In this document: one piece after another, positions 35,833 through 50,100 of the stretch | Numbering within the stretch: position 1 is the stretch's first letter | Layout of the letters: each line of letters opens with the position of its first letter | DNA from: Vigna angularis | Taxonomy: Eukaryota > Streptophyta > Magnoliopsida > Fabales > Fabaceae | Reading direction: 5' to 3' | Length of the DNA stretch: 64,000 nt | Assembly (NCBI RefSeq): GCF_016808095.1 | Contig: NC_068972.1 | Coordinates: 10,472,001-10,536,000, forward strand | Notes under the pieces: generated by a model | The model's database searches: none | Told to the model about the DNA's origin: nothing | What the model saw: only the letters and a program-made list of their open reading frames with translations | Program-made: the position numbers and the translations under genes

Positions 35833-38293
35833 AGTAAATAAATAAATAAGTAAAAACAATTGTTTTTAATTTTATGTTTATTTTTATCATTTACAAAAAC
35901 AAATCTTTATTTCTTACTTATTCTTTTGTCCAAATGAATAGAATTATTATTATTTATAATTTATATTATAAGTTAATTACTAATTTAATTTTTATATTTA
36001 ATCATATGATTTATTTTAGTTCTTATATATATTTTTATTCAATTCAAATCAATATATTATTAAATTAACATTAACCATTTTTTTTTTGAAAGAATCACTT
36101 TTCAAAATCTAAATAATCTTTAATCTTAAAAAATGATATATTCCAGTTTTGATACATGATATCTTCCCTGTATCTTCCAAACATGTTTATAATAATTTAA
36201 TGAAATATATCAAATTGATGTTATAAAAAAATATTAAAACTCAATTGAATAAGAAAAACAATAACAAAAATAAAAAATAATCCTAAATATAATAATCAAA
36301 TAATTGAGTATTCCTTTATATTCTATTTATTATTATTTGTTATGTACATTTTAAGATAAAGACACCAAACAAATTTAAGACCAACGGCTAATCAACAAAT
36401 TTATATAAAAAAGATTTTGACGTTATTTTTAATATTTATGTTAAATACTTGTTTTCATTTCTAATAAAACTTAAGTATGACACGTAAATTTCTAACTTTT
36501 TTTTAAAATTTAATTGCATTACCTAAATTTAAATTTGTAATGTTGACAAATTACTATAGATTAAAGATAATTTGAAGAATATTATTGATATAATCTAAGT
36601 TAACTTTAATTTATTTCTTAAAAGTTTCACTTGTCATATCAGTAAAATGGCATGTTCTGGTTTTTAATTTTATTTCACAAAGTTCTCCCTAATTTTAAAA
36701 GTTGTAGTTCTTTAACTTCAATTTTTCCAATAAAACGTTTATTGTTAGTAGATTAATAACATTAATTATGTTTTACGTATTTATATTGATAAATTTCACT
36801 TAAACTTAAAGATATACTATATTGTTTGAATTTGAAAAAGCAGTGATATTAAAATTCTACAACTCTATAAACAAAGTCCAAGCCCTGAGATTGGACTGGT
36901 GTGATAACAAGGGTCTGAATAATTGATATGAAACCATAAATCTAAATTTGATTAATGTACCCGACAAAACTATGGACAAACATTGGATAAATAAGCTCGT
37001 AATCTTAAACCGAATTCGGAATAAACTTAGAAGCAACTCCTAAAAGTGGAAGTAACTTAGGTTTGAGCAATTTGATGAATAGGATCAAAATCAATGCAAA
37101 CCATTGTTGTCACTTTTTGCTTCAAGTAATTTTTCTTAAAGCAAAAATTACAACGTGAAGTCATTATTCAACATTACAAACTTGCATTAGATACGTTTCG
37201 TGCTTCTGTAATCTCTCAAAAAGTTTGCAATTAAATCAATATTTGAAGGTAACATGTTAAAGAATTTGTTCAGCCAATTGCATGCAGCTCTATATGAATA
37301 TTCTCAACAAATTTAAAACCATTGAATTATTTCATTCCTTTACTTCATTACTTCTTTGCTATTTATTGGCAACAAGACTATAAGTATTATCGATAATTAA
37401 ATTTTGTTAAAAATATAAAAAAATTATAGGTAATAACTTTTTTATTTTATGAATTTCTGATAGATTAAAATTTGTCATTAATAATATAATCGGTAAATTT
37501 ATCAATATAATTTTATATTCATTGATAATTATTAAATTTTTTTTATCAATAATTACAGAAAAAAATCGTCACTAAATAGAAAAAAAAATTATGGATAAAT
37601 ACTGTGATTTGGTTTATTTTCTTTCTCTCCTATCATTTTTCTTTCTTTTACAAGTTGTAAAGGAGAGGAAGGCTTACCATAAATATATATATTGAAGAAG
37701 AAGAAAATAAGAATTAAGACAAAACATTTGAGTTTAATTAAGGAAAACGGTAAAGAATTAATAGAGTTTTCCTTCTTAAAGTTATTTTACTCTCCTAGTT
37801 GTACTTTCGTGGCTTTCACTTACAGCTATTTAATTTCATTATGAAAGATGAATTCAAAAGGTACTCTAGATTAATATACTGTAAAACAAAATTAGCAATG
37901 ATAAACAAACTGGATTTTAGTATTAATATGAATCTTTATTGTCACAAGAAGACTAAAAGAGAAAAATTGATGATGCAATAGTTTTTATTTTATGGTTTAA
38001 TTGACTTTTTTTTTTGAAAAGTTGCAAGTTCTTCCCTTTATATTTGTTTAATTAAATTTTATTTTTTTTAAAATTAATTCAATTAGATTTTTCTAGTCGT
38101 TATTCACAAGTCACATTAAAAATATGTTACATGTCCATAAGTAGTTTTGTTTTTGTATTTTATTCATCTAATTTTTTTTTATTTTTTGTAATTTTTTTTA
38201 TTATTCATGTATCTAGTTTTGTGACATGTCACAGATATTCCTAATGTGATTGGTAGGATAATACCTTGTCTTTTTATCTTGTATTCAATTTAG

Positions 38294-38350
<57 letters not shown>

Positions 38351-39500
38351 ACTCAATTTAATATTATTATTTTAAAATAAAACAATTTTGTTCTTTCTTA
38401 TGTTAGGAACAAATTTATTAGTTGTATCATTATTATATTAATATTTATATTCAAATCAACTTTTTATTATATAATTTTGAAATTATTTTTAAACAAACTC
38501 TAATATTATAAGATTACATTTAAATTAATTATTTTTAATTTTATAAAAAAATATAGATTAATAATGTAGTGGTTTTAAATATTTAGTTTTTTTAATAAAT
38601 GAAACTTAAATTTATTTAATAAATATAATAATAGTTATACAATAAATAACAAAACATTATCCAAGTTAAAATACAATAAAATATAGAATAAATTTTAATT
38701 ATTATTATTATTATTATAATAATAAAATAATTTAATAACATATATATTTTGTTAACTCTTAATTTAAATTGATTAATTTTGTTTATTGTCGTTTAACATA
38801 ATAAAGGTTTAATTATTCATTAAGTATCTATTTTGGTTGAAAAATTATAAATAGATTTTTACTTTTATTATTATATCAATTAAATCTTAATTTTTGAAAA
38901 ATTTATTCAGTTAAGTTTTTTTTTCTGCTAATATTTTATAAATGACAGAAATGTCACGTATTAATTAATAATTTCATTTTCTATTTTTTTGAAAAAAATT
39001 GTTATTTATGTGTCAGTTCTCGGGGTAAAGATTTACTATCTTTACATTGAAAAATGCATTCAAATTTATAACATTAAAATAAGTTAGACTGCATTAAATA
39101 CTTTTAAAAAAGAACTAAAACTTAGTTATAACGGGTGTCAGAAACTACCTTTCAGTTAATAATTAAGAATTACGTCAAAATAATAAATAGTCCACAAATA
39201 TTATTACCATAAAAAAGGATTAATATATTAGAAATTACCAAATTAAGTTTTTTTGAGTTAAAAAAATCAAGTTCGTTTATAATGATATTTCACTCAAGTC
39301 AAAAGTTTGCAAACACGGATATTTTTAGATTTGCATGGATAAAATTTGGGACAAGATTATAAGTGTTTTATCTATATAAAAAAATAACGAGCATAATGAT
39401 TTTTATTTTTATTTTTATTTATGTGGAACTAAGTCTTTTTTTTTTGTTTTTGTTTGTTTGTAAAGAAAAAAACATGGTTAATGGAAAACACAAATTTCGT
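30411..39500. other. Long AT-rich intergenic region
   Basis: No supported gene. Contents: a degraded copy of the 23183 LTR-like repeat at 31341-31470; probable gypsy/copia LTR debris at about 32155-32470 (GACCGGTCTAG) and 34880-35560 (repeated GAGCG blocks); (TA)n tracts at about 32852-32925 (followed by (TG)n), 35801-35830 and 38295-38347. A stretch at 30600-31000 ends in a 5' UTR-like sequence and ATGAAAG followed by GTAACA, but no continuation was found. Confidence 0.5.
31341..31470 (+). repeat. Degraded copy of the TGTTGGGAATTCAAG repeat
   Basis: It starts TGTTGGGAATTCAAGTGTG and keeps the landmarks AAAGTCTCATATT, ATATAAAGGTGAAAG and CTTTAAGGTTTTAG in the same order as 23183-23377, but no CA end is recognisable. 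Confidence 0.7.
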
Positions 39501-39509
39501 GTTAAGATT

Positions 39510-40243
39510 AGATTAGATTAGGCACACACACACCACTCTCTCTCTTCTTTCTCTCTCTTCTGTAATAATTTATAAATTGTCCCATCAAAGGCTCTTCCCA
39601 TCTCTCTTTCTTTTTCTGTTTGTGTTGTGTTGTGTTCTATTTCCATTTTTTTCACCAAATTTTTCTCTCTTCGCTTCTCAATTTTCCTCCATTCCCACGA
39701 AATCTAGGGTTTCCATTTCTCCTTTCATCCCAGGTACGTGCTATGCTCTTCCCTGCTTTGGTTTCAACCTCACCTTCCCATTTTCGGTGATCCCGAATTT
39801 GATTTAATTTCGATAATTTTTGGCTTGATTTCGCCAATTTTCTTTTTCTTTTATTTTCTTTTTATTTTTCTGCACCAGAATTCTTCGTGGTTGTGTATGT
39901 TGATTTTGACTCGCATCGTTTATCAGGTGGCATGTTCGGTGGGGCTTTGAATTTCAGTTTAATTAGGGAAACCCTTTTTCATTTCTTCCCCTGTTTCCCC
40001 ATGGCCTTCACTCCCAGATTGGGGTTCCCTTTTTTCTTTTTCTTTTTTGTTTTCCTTTTCGGTTTCCGAGAGATTGAAATGGTGGTGGCTTAGCACTGCT
40101 CTGTATTTATGTTAGTCTTAGGAATGGAGTTTGTTTGAGGTGTATTTATGCTTCGTGGGTTGATACATACAGGGATAGAGGTTGGTTGGGTTCTCTATAG
40201 TGTAGTGGTAAGAGGAGGGTAGAAGAAGGAATTTTCTGTGAGG
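39510..40243 (+). promoter_or_regulatory. Promoter/5' UTR region of the RING gene with leader intron
   Basis: A CT-rich stretch (about 39530-39570) precedes a likely non-coding first exon that ends CATCCCAG at 39733 before GTACGTGC. A leader intron then runs to an AG at about 40172. CT-rich leaders and first introns in the 5' UTR are common in plant housekeeping genes. The transcription start cannot be placed exactly. Confidence 0.6.
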
Positions 40244-43200
40244 ATGACAGATTTTCAGCCGCTACAGCAGAAACCCGAGCCTGCTGATTCCCATTCCGAG
40301 TTTGAGAGGGGACTGGAGGAGTTTATGCGCGGGCACTTGGATGAGTGTATGTCGTTTGCTTCATGTAGCTCCTCCCGCGCACCTGATGATGAGGATGACG
40401 AGAGCGATCAGCTGGTTCGGAGGAGACGGAGGTCTGACCTTGAAGGGGATGATTTAGCAGAGTCGTCGGCTGCACGCCGGCGGCATTCAAGAATTTTGAG
40501 CAGATGGGCTGCACGGCAGGCACAGGAAATGATAACCACTATTGAGAGGAGGAATCGAGAGTCTGAGTTGATGGCGCTTGCGGGTTTGCATACAGTCTCG
40601 ATGTTGGATTCTTCTTTCCTGAGGGGTTCACAGTCTCCAACTTCTGGCCAGGAGGGGGCTGTGGAGAGGCCAAGCACTCAGGCGTCTGCCATTTTGCAGA
40701 TGTGGCGTGAATTGGAAGATGAACATTTGTTGAATCGGGCACGGGAAAGGATGAGGGTAAGGTTGCGGCAGCAGAGGAATTCTGACTCTAATACCAATGT
40801 GTCCAGTACCATGTCAGATAGTCGAGGCAGTGAGAATCATGGGAGTTTGGGAGATGCAAGTGAAAGTGAAAATGATTATGGTACTTGGTCACATGATCAG
40901 ATTGGGTCGAGGAATGCACATGGGGATCATAACGGGTCTAGCAGGGAGCAATCTCCTGATCTTGGCGAAGTTGAGAGGGAGAGAGTTAGACAGATAGTTC
41001 GGGGGTGGATGGAAAGCGGCATTAGTGATCATTCCTCCAATGTGAGTCAGCGAAACAATAACCGGAGAGCAGAATGGCTTGGAGAAACAGAGCGTGAGAG
41101 GGTAAGAATTGTCAGGGAGTGGGTGCAAATGACTAGCCAGCAGAGAGGTTCGCGTGGGAGCCGTAGGGATTCTCAAGTAAGTGAAGGTGCTCAAGCTGAT
41201 CCAGTCCGTGATGTAGCTGACAATGATGAGAGTCAGCCAGAGCATGTTCGGCGGGACATGTTGAGGTTGCGCGGAAGACAGGCTCTAGTTGATTTGCTAG
41301 TGAGGATAGAAAGGGAAAGACAAAGAGAGCTGCAGGGATTGCTGGAGCATCGAGCTGTTTCTGATTTTGCTCATCGCAACCGTATTCAGGTTTGTTGAGT
41401 ACTCTATTTGAATTGTTTTGCAACTGATGGTGTCTTCACTTAAATAGAAAACCTGAGATGATAATGGAAGTAATGAATTGTATAAGGACCTGAGTTTAGT
41501 TTGAGGCTTTGCTTGTTGCAATATTTAACATAACAATATCTCTTAAAAGTGTGGTTTCTCGCTCCTTGGATATGTTTATCGATTGCTATTGGTCCTAGTA
41601 TTTAAAGTTGCTACATGTGCTGTGTTATTTTCTTGCCCGATGCATGACAATTTTAGAATATTATGAAAGAGGTATTTCTGTGGTCTGGATTACCGAACTC
41701 TTTTCTAGAATGGAATACTTAAGGTTGCTAAATATGCTTAGTTATTTTCTTGCCTGATGCATGGCATATTTTGAATATTATAAAAAGGCAATTTTGTGCT
41801 CTGGGTTACCAAACCTTTTTCTCGAGGGGAATAATAGAAGGAAGGAAGAACATTTTTCTTAATTCCTCCGGTTCTGTTGATTGTCATAGTGGATAGTGGC
41901 CAAATTGTGCTTCTATATATAATCTACTTATTATAAGAGATCTTTTATTGTTCTCTTAAAATCTATTGCTTTCTTTTTCAATTTGATTTATTCAGTTGAT
42001 TACTTTTTTGTTTTTAATTATTTTGTATTTGAAATTTTGACAAATCATTTGATTAGGAGATGTTTATGCACCCATCAATTCGATTCATTTTTTTTTCACC
42101 ATGATTACTTGTTTTTGCCAGTCACTGCTTAGAGGTAGATTCCTGCGAAATGAAAGAACTGTTGAAGACGAGAGGCCACCATCTATGGCCGCTAGTGAAT
42201 TAGTTCAGCTAAGACAGCGGCACACAGTCTCTGGTTTAAGGTATGCAATTCAAGAGTTTTCCAAAGTGTCCCCCAACTCCCACCCCCACCTTTCGTTATT
42301 TATTCAATCTAGTTAGGGGTTTTATGTTCGTTTCTTTTATTGTTAGAGGCCAAACTGATACAAAATAAAACTGGCCCTCACCCTGTTATATTTTAGGCTT
42401 CTCCAAGATAAGAAAGAAATGTTATACAATCCTATAATTTAAATGAAATTGAATGTTCTCTTTTAAATCCAGTATGTGGGTGTTTCTTCTGCCAATACTC
42501 GTCTGTGACAGGGAGTAGTAGCTTTTGGTAAATAAAATAAAAGTAATTGAGATGCTCTAACATCTTTGACAAGAAGTAGTAACTTAGGCACACGTTGGTG
42601 GAATTTTTATGGACTCCATGTCTTGTATTATGTAATTTCGTGCACAATGGTTGATTTTCATTCTAATTCATTATATCTTGGGAAATACTCTTGGTACGGG
42701 GAAGAGTATAATTTCTTTTGATATTTGTTTGTGGTTTTAAATGAATGTTTATTTTTATTTATTCTGCAAGAAAAATGGCATTTTTGTTCATAATGACAAT
42801 GTACCAATACACATTCTCGCTGATTTATTTTTGTGGTTGTTTACTTATAATAGGTTTCTTCTCTTCTGAGTGGCACTATAAATAAAATATTTATGATTAA
42901 TTTATCATTTTTTATAGTTTCCGTTTATTTAGTCATGTTTGTTAGCACTTTAGTTTTTTCTCTTAAGTTTCTTACTCTATTTTCTGAGCTCTATATATTT
43001 ATGCCCTTTGATAAGACGCTGGGCTATACCATGTGTGTTAACTTGGCTTGTTTTTTTATTTCCTTTTAAGATTTTTATTTGACGTACGTTTATAATAAAT
43101 ATGTTTATGATTATACTTCTATAGTTCTATTCCAATATGGTATGTCAATGAATAATGTGTGTACAATTTGTTCCTGTCATAGTTACTAGTTCATTGTCAT

Positions 43201-45546
43201 GCATTGATTCTTAAATATGTAATCCAGGGAGGGGTTTCGTTCAAGATTAGAAAATATTGTCCGTGGTCAAGCAGGCACAAATCCTGATACCATATCAAAT
43301 AGTAATGCCACTGAAACAAGAGGGGATGAAAACCAAGCAAACAGTATGGTAGATGGCCAACAAGAAAATTATGAACAACAGCAGATTAGGAGCCTGGAAA
43401 CTGATGTGCGTCAGTTGCCTAATGGAACAGGAACTATGGAGACTAGCACAAGTGAGAGTATTAGTTGGCAAGAAACTGGTAACCAAGGAGGGAATTGGCA
43501 GGAACAAATTGCTGAGGAAGGGGGAGGAAATTGGCAACATAGTCCATTCAATCAGATGAGAGATGGAAGGGCAGTCAATGATTGGCCACAGGAACCTCCC
43601 AGAAATTTAGCTGGGGAAAATCCTCATCCGCGGGAAGCTCAAAGAATTTGGCATGAAGATAACAATAGGGAAACTGCTGGTAATTGGTCTGATGGACCTT
43701 CTGGAGTTTCGAGGAATCATCGTGGGGTTCCTGTTAGAAGATTCAATAGATTTCATCCACCTGATGATGATAATGTATACAGTATGGAGCTTAGAGAACT
43801 TCTGAGCAGGTAATTTTTTCCTTTTGGATCTTTTGCCTCAGATGGATTTCAATTTGTCCCAATGGGCCTTTATGAAATGGAAATCAGAGGTGTTTCTCTC
43901 AAGAATATCTTGCTTTTCATACAATATCTGTTTTACCCTTTACAAAATCTGAACGAGTAGGCAATTTATACATTGAGATTGTACTGAATGTGGTTGATAC
44001 TTCATTTATTGTCTTTCATTTATTCTAGCCACTGAGCCTTATGATTGTTATGGATTTTTTTGCAAATATTTCAGGAGAAGTGTTTCTAACCTTCTACGCA
44101 GTGGTTTCCGCGAAAGTCTGGACCAACTAATACAGTCATATGTGGAAAGGCAAGGTCGTGCACCAATTGACTGGGATTTGCATCGGAACTTGCCGACACC
44201 AACTCCTGCTTCACCTGAACGGGACCCAGATCAGCAGACTGGTGAACGTGCTGAGGGTCAGCATGAAACAATTAACAGACCTTCACTGGTGTTGCCATCT
44301 CCACCTGTGCCTCCGCCACAACCTCTGTGGCACCAGGATTTACATCAAACTGGATGGTCTCGCCATAGCATGCATCGTTCTGAAATTGTGAGCATCTTTC
44401 AGATCTAAATTCCTTGTGGACTTCCATTCATGTAATGTCATGTAGAATAGTATTACGTTACTTCTTTCTTTCTCTTATTTACTCGCAACCAATCTAGGCA
44501 TTTCTTTGCAGAGTCTTTAGTGGTCACTACCAAGCTAGTAAGCAATCACCTTTTTGTATTGATTGCTACCGTGTTAAATGATGCCACATATTTATTAAGG
44601 CGTCCAAGTAAAAGTATTAGTTGAATCTAACAACACCATACTAAAATGAATTCTAGTCTAATTAAAATGAATTCTGGGTAGCTTATAATCTTAGGCTAAT
44701 TATCGTTTGAAATCTTTGATGTCATTCAGGTATTGAATATTAATTTTCCTTTCTGACAATCGGTCAACTTATTTTACCTCTCATTTCTGGAGTTTTTTCT
44801 TAGCCTAAATAGTTTTCATACTGTGTTTTATTAAAATCCTTTTTGAAGTACTGGTATTGTTTGCTGGTTGGTAGCAGGAGTGGGAGATAATGAATGATTT
44901 AAGATCAGATATGGCAAGACTTCAGCAAGGTATGAATCACATGCAGAGGATGTTGGAGGCCTGCATGGATATGCAACTGGAGTTGCAGCGCTCTGTCAGA
45001 CAGGAAGTATCTGCAGCTCTGAACCGCTCAGCCGGTGAAAACGGTGTGATTTATTTTCTCTTCTGTCAATGCAGTCATTTTTTTTAACTTCGTATGAGGG
45101 GTTTAATTCTTTTCATGATAGTGCAACTGTATCGGTTGACTTATTTAAGTGTCAGTTATCCGTGTATATCTTTCTTTATATCCTGTTCATATTAGATATT
45201 AATTTATTTTGTAGGATTGGGTGCTGAGACATCTGATGATGGGTCTAGATGGGGGCATGTGAAAAAAGGAACTTGCTGTGTTTGTTGTGATAACCATATA
45301 GATTCTCTTTTGTACAGGTATTTATACATTATACTGTACATTTCATTTCGGGGTCCGTACTTTATACTCGTAACTTTTCTGAACAATGGTTTTGTTTCTT
45401 CCTTTCTCCAAATTGCAATTTCTTGCAGATGCGGGCACATGTGTACTTGTTCAAAATGTGCCAATGAGTTAATTCGTGGTGGTGGTAAGTGTCCTTTATG
45501 CCGAGCACCAATTGTTGAGGTGGTCCGAGCATATTCCATACTGTAA
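40244..45546 (+). CDS. RING-type (C3HC4) E3 ubiquitin ligase, 848 aa
   Basis: Seven coding exons: 40244-41389, 42122-42240, 43228-43809, 44075-44387, 44878-45043, 45215-45317 and 45429-45546. All introns have GT-AG borders and the phases sum to 849 codons including the stop. The start is the ATG at 40244; the frame is open a little further up but only from a GTG. The N-terminal two-thirds is disordered, rich in Ser, Arg and Glu, with repeated RERVRxIVRxWM-type helical motifs (about residues 245-300), a form known from a conserved plant RING family. A predicted coiled coil (about residues 722-765, [19 protein letters not shown]) precedes the C-terminal [25 protein letters not shown], ending VVRAYSIL. 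It should transfer ubiquitin from an E2; substrate unknown. It converges on the NT-C2 gene downstream. Confidence 0.92.
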
Positions 45547-47103
45547 AAAGGAAGTTAAAAGGACACGGAGAAGAAAAAAATCTGAGGGTGTTGATGTCAA
45601 TTCTCAAGGTCTCAGAGGTTCTTATTTATAAGTGTTCAGTAGATGCCATTGTTTTTCTGATTATATGGAACTCCACGAATTGTATATTTTGGATTAACAA
45701 ATGGCGCTGTTAATTCATCATTCTTACGTAAATAAATAGTTGCCCTGATTATTCTTTCCAAAAAAATTTCGTTGAAAATTCCAATCTTGTATATGAATAA
45801 AAACAGAATTACCAAAAAACAGAGATGGTCAATACTTTGCCTCAGTATATCGCAAATAGGAAATGGTTACTTATACTGCATATTTTCAGAATATTTTTTT
45901 CTCAAATAATTCTCAACCAGCTTCGGAGACTTAAAAATAACGGGTGTTTAATTTTGTATGTTTTTGGTTTCTTTTAATGTTTAATTGATATTGTCTACAT
46001 TCTTAACCTTACAATCCTCATCATTACTAGAGGAAATATAGTCAAAAGATTTATAGGTTACTCGACTCTAATTGTAACAAATAAGATAAATTGAGCAACA
46101 AAAGAAGATAAATTCAGGCACGTTGTGCCTATAACACCCAAAGTAAATTAGGTGCTGTATTGCTTGCTTTTTTATTTTTCTTCTGTTCTCTTTGCTCGTA
46201 CAAAAGATATGTTGATCTTGAGTACAAGTTGATTCAAAGTAAGGGCTTGCATGAAATTTAATTTACTGTATTTTGGCCTTTAAGTCAATTGATTACTGGA
46301 ATAGTTAGTTTTATGTGTAACGTATATTCCCTAGCGTTTGCTTAAATGTTGTAGTAATTTAAGCATTCGCAAACGTGTAAAAACATTAATAAGTTCTCTA
46401 TTACAACAAATAAATGCAAGAAGCAGGTAAAGAAACACATGTTGGAACAACCTAAGTGAAACTGTAAAATAACATATTACCTCCTTTCAAGATAATACGT
46501 ACACATCCAAAGCTATTTGCCTGCTACCTTACCTAAATGAAAGCTAATTTCCCGTGTGTTTATTTAATAACGTGATGTTGGGGAAAAGGATTTGCGAGGA
46601 TGGCGACGTCATGAAGAGCGAGTTTAAGTTTTGTTTATTGATGCGCATGTTATAATATAGCCACCACTTTTCTTTGTTAGGATATTGGCCGCGACGTCGC
46701 AATATTGTTATTTAATTTTGGAAGCGTGACAGTAGTGCTTCCTGTTAGTTTAACTTGTACAACAATCATCATTGAATCTTGGTAAATCTCGATAAATTCA
46801 ACTAAATAGTTATTGCTGATTTGCTGTGAAGCGTTGCTACATGAAATTTTAACAAGATAACGCAGGCATAATTGGTGGCAAATAGAGTGGAGAAAGAACT
46901 AGTAGGAATGAAATTTCATGGACCTGAAAGCCAGGTTCTTTGGATTGAAAACCCATAGAATAATGATTTCGAAATTAGGAAAAGTTAAAATCAGCTACAT
47001 TGTTATGACTTGCAGTCTTGTACAGAAAAAGGAACAAAGAGAATGGTTCTAATGTAAACGATCTGGCAAGAATGACCCTTCACTGGATTTGGTACTGCTT
47101 CAG
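45547..47103. other. Intergenic region between two convergent genes
   Basis: It holds the 3' UTRs of the RING gene (left) and of the NT-C2 gene (right). About 46550-46640 has GATGGCGACGTCATGA, an ACGTCA-type motif, but no gene follows it. No other structure was seen. Confidence 0.6.
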
Positions 47104-50100
47104 TTATCCTGTTCCTGCAGAACCAAAGTTATGAACCCCATTATCTTTTTGGCGCAGTTTGAAAGAATAAAAAATAAATTAACTGTTTGTTTTTGTACAT
47201 ACCTGTAAAAATGTTCAAATCATGTATGGCAGTGGTAGAAGTACTGCAATCTTTGGCGTCATAATGGTCTTCTTTTACATCCTTCTTTTGTTTCAGCCTT
47301 TCTTCAAGATCTTTAACCTTGTTCTTGTACTCTTCATTCTCTTGTTGAAGAAAATCTTTCTTCCTGTGAAGCTCAGCATTGTCTTTTGTCATTTGGGAAA
47401 TTTCATACTTTAACTGGGCCTTATTGATACAAGAAGCTTCTTTTGTTTTTAGATTCCATTGCAGCCGAAGGATTTGTTCCTCAAACTCAATTTTACTGCG
47501 CTTGCAGTCCTCCAACTCAGATGTAACTTTCTCAGTGGTTGAGATTCTTCCAATGTAAGATGCATTCTTGGCCTTCAGCTCCTCAAACTCCAAGGATAGC
47601 GTCTGATATGAAGCTTCCAATCTTCTGAATTCAAATTCTGCTTCATACAGTGATCTCTTAAGGATAAAGATTTCATCTTGAAGCATTTCTGTTTTCTGAA
47701 GTTGAACTTCTAGTTCAAATATTTCTTCAGTTGCTTGTAGCCTCTCTAGTTCAGAGGCTTTCAATTCTGCTTCGAGCCCTCTAACAGTGCCCTTCAGTTT
47801 CTCCTCGTTTGATTTGACGTTATCCAACAAAGCAACTACTTTTTCATAATTAACCTTAAGAGTTTCTTGGTCTGCCTTGGAGGCTGCCAGTTCTTCGGTA
47901 TAATTTTGCATCATGACTTTGTATTCAGCTTGAAGATTATCAAGCTTGGCTTGATGTAGCCTTCCTTTCTCCTGTTCTTGTTGAAGAGCAGCTTCAATCA
48001 TAGCTTTATCAGCACATAAATCATAGACCTCAAGTATAGTATTAGAAGCCATCGTCTTGTGTCTATCACAGATACAAGAGATCTGGTCTCTTAAGTGTTC
48101 AACCTCTCTCTGCAAGTAACCTACCTCAGTTGTTTTTTCTAAATTCGTCTGTGTTAACAATTTCTCTTCAATAATGAACCTTTCTTCTTGCTTTCTGCTT
48201 TCCTCAAGAATGAAATCAAGATCTACATTAATGGTTTTTTCTTTCAAAGCTATTTCTTCCTGCATTGAAGTAAATTTGTATTCCAATTCTTGAATTAGTT
48301 TCAACATATCAGAAAATGCAATATGTGATTCCCCCAATTTAGAATCTAATACTGTACATTGGCCATGCAAGTCCAAATTTTGCATTCTTAACTCATCATT
48401 TGTTGTTTGAAGAGTTTTAGATTCTTCAATCAATTCTTCATTTGTAGCTTGTAATTCTAAGTTGGCTACTTTCAGAAAGCTGCACTCCTCTTGAGCTTCT
48501 TTCCATTTTTTCTGCATGCTTTCCTCCTTTCTTTTCCATTCAACTTCTTGTGCCTCATTCAATCCTTCCATTCTTCTGATCTCATCCTGGAGATTTTTTA
48601 CAACATTTTCAGTATTCTTCAGTGCCAAATGAGTCGACTCCTTTTCTTCAATCAAATGTCTCATTTCAGCTTCTAAGCTAAGCACCCTTTCAGAAAACTG
48701 TTCCTTTTCTGCTTCTAGTCCAAACAAAATATTGCCTTCATCATCACAACTTGCAAAAGATGGATTCCTTACACGATCTTTGCTGATCAAAGTGTGGGAG
48801 TCCTTTGTCCAATAATGAAACTTCATATCGTTTGGAAAATCAGCTGAGCAACTTGAAGAAATTTTGGATTGCAAATAAGCAACTTCAGTTTCAAGTTGTA
48901 ACTTGGAATATCTTAGACAAGTTTTCTCCTTCCCTGACATATTGTGAGATTTCAGCTTGTTCGTCTCTGCAGATTCAACCTGTTGATTTTTCATCTCTGG
49001 TGGAATATGAGACATGAGTTTTTCCTGTATATTTCTCAATTCCTGACAAGAAATACAGACTATATTTCCCCTTACACTGCAATCTCTAACTTCATTCTGA
49101 TATACATTATCATCTCTGATTTTTCTCCCAACTAACTCATCTTGAGAATTAATCTTGTACTCAAAGGAAGAAGTTTTTGTTTCAAGCAACTTCTTCAACA
49201 GGATAATGGTACATAGGATTGCTTCAGACAATTCCTTTAAATCTATTTTTCCCACATCTTTTGAGAGATCTGATATACTGAAACAATTCTCATTCTTGGT
49301 TAATGTCATTTGATTCAGAAGATTCTCTTGACCCCTCAGTTTTTCTACTGAAAGCTGCAGCTGCTTATATAACTCAAGGAACACTTCAATGATGTTGATA
49401 GTACTACTATCAGAGCAAAAGAGTGGAAAGTTAGAGGAAAAGGAACTAGAAATTATCAGATTCTTTCTGGACTCTCCTTGTTCCTCACAATATTCAGCTT
49501 CAAGATCTTGCACCCTTTGTGTTAAAGATAAGATTTCATTGCCAAAAGCATAAACACCATCAGACAACCTCTTTTCAAAGTTGATGATTTGTTTGCCTTT
49601 CTCAAACAGCCTACTCTTCCATTTTGCCTCATTTTCTTCTAATGTTCGAGCCATAAAACATCTTGCAGTTTGCATCTCTTTATCTTTGTCGTTCAGAGTT
49701 TTCTCCAGAAACTGGATAGTACTTTCCATACTTTTGTGCTTCTCCTGCATAAGTTGGTGCTCAAGTTCCAAGTTCCGGAATTCCTGTAGTTCAATCCCTT
49801 CATGCAGGCATCTTATTGCATTTTCACTAGTGCCAAGATCAATATCTGAATGACAAAACTCCTTTTTCATTTTCTCTGGTAGCACTTCCTTGCTTAAACT
49901 AAAGTCCTCTTCCTCACTGTCTTCAGGCACACAGCTACTAATGTCAACATCTTGAAACGGCAAACAATTCATTGATAGACCAGCAATCTTCATTCTCTGC
50001 TTTTCTTTTATCTTTTCTAGTTTCTGTAGGATGGAAACAAGATCAATTTTTGACTCCTGTGTTTGCTTTATCAACTCCAAGTCACAATTAAGTCCTTTCT

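Noticed and set aside
40238..40243. Upstream extension of the RING protein by two residues
   Set aside because: It would require a GTG start; the first ATG in frame is at 40244.
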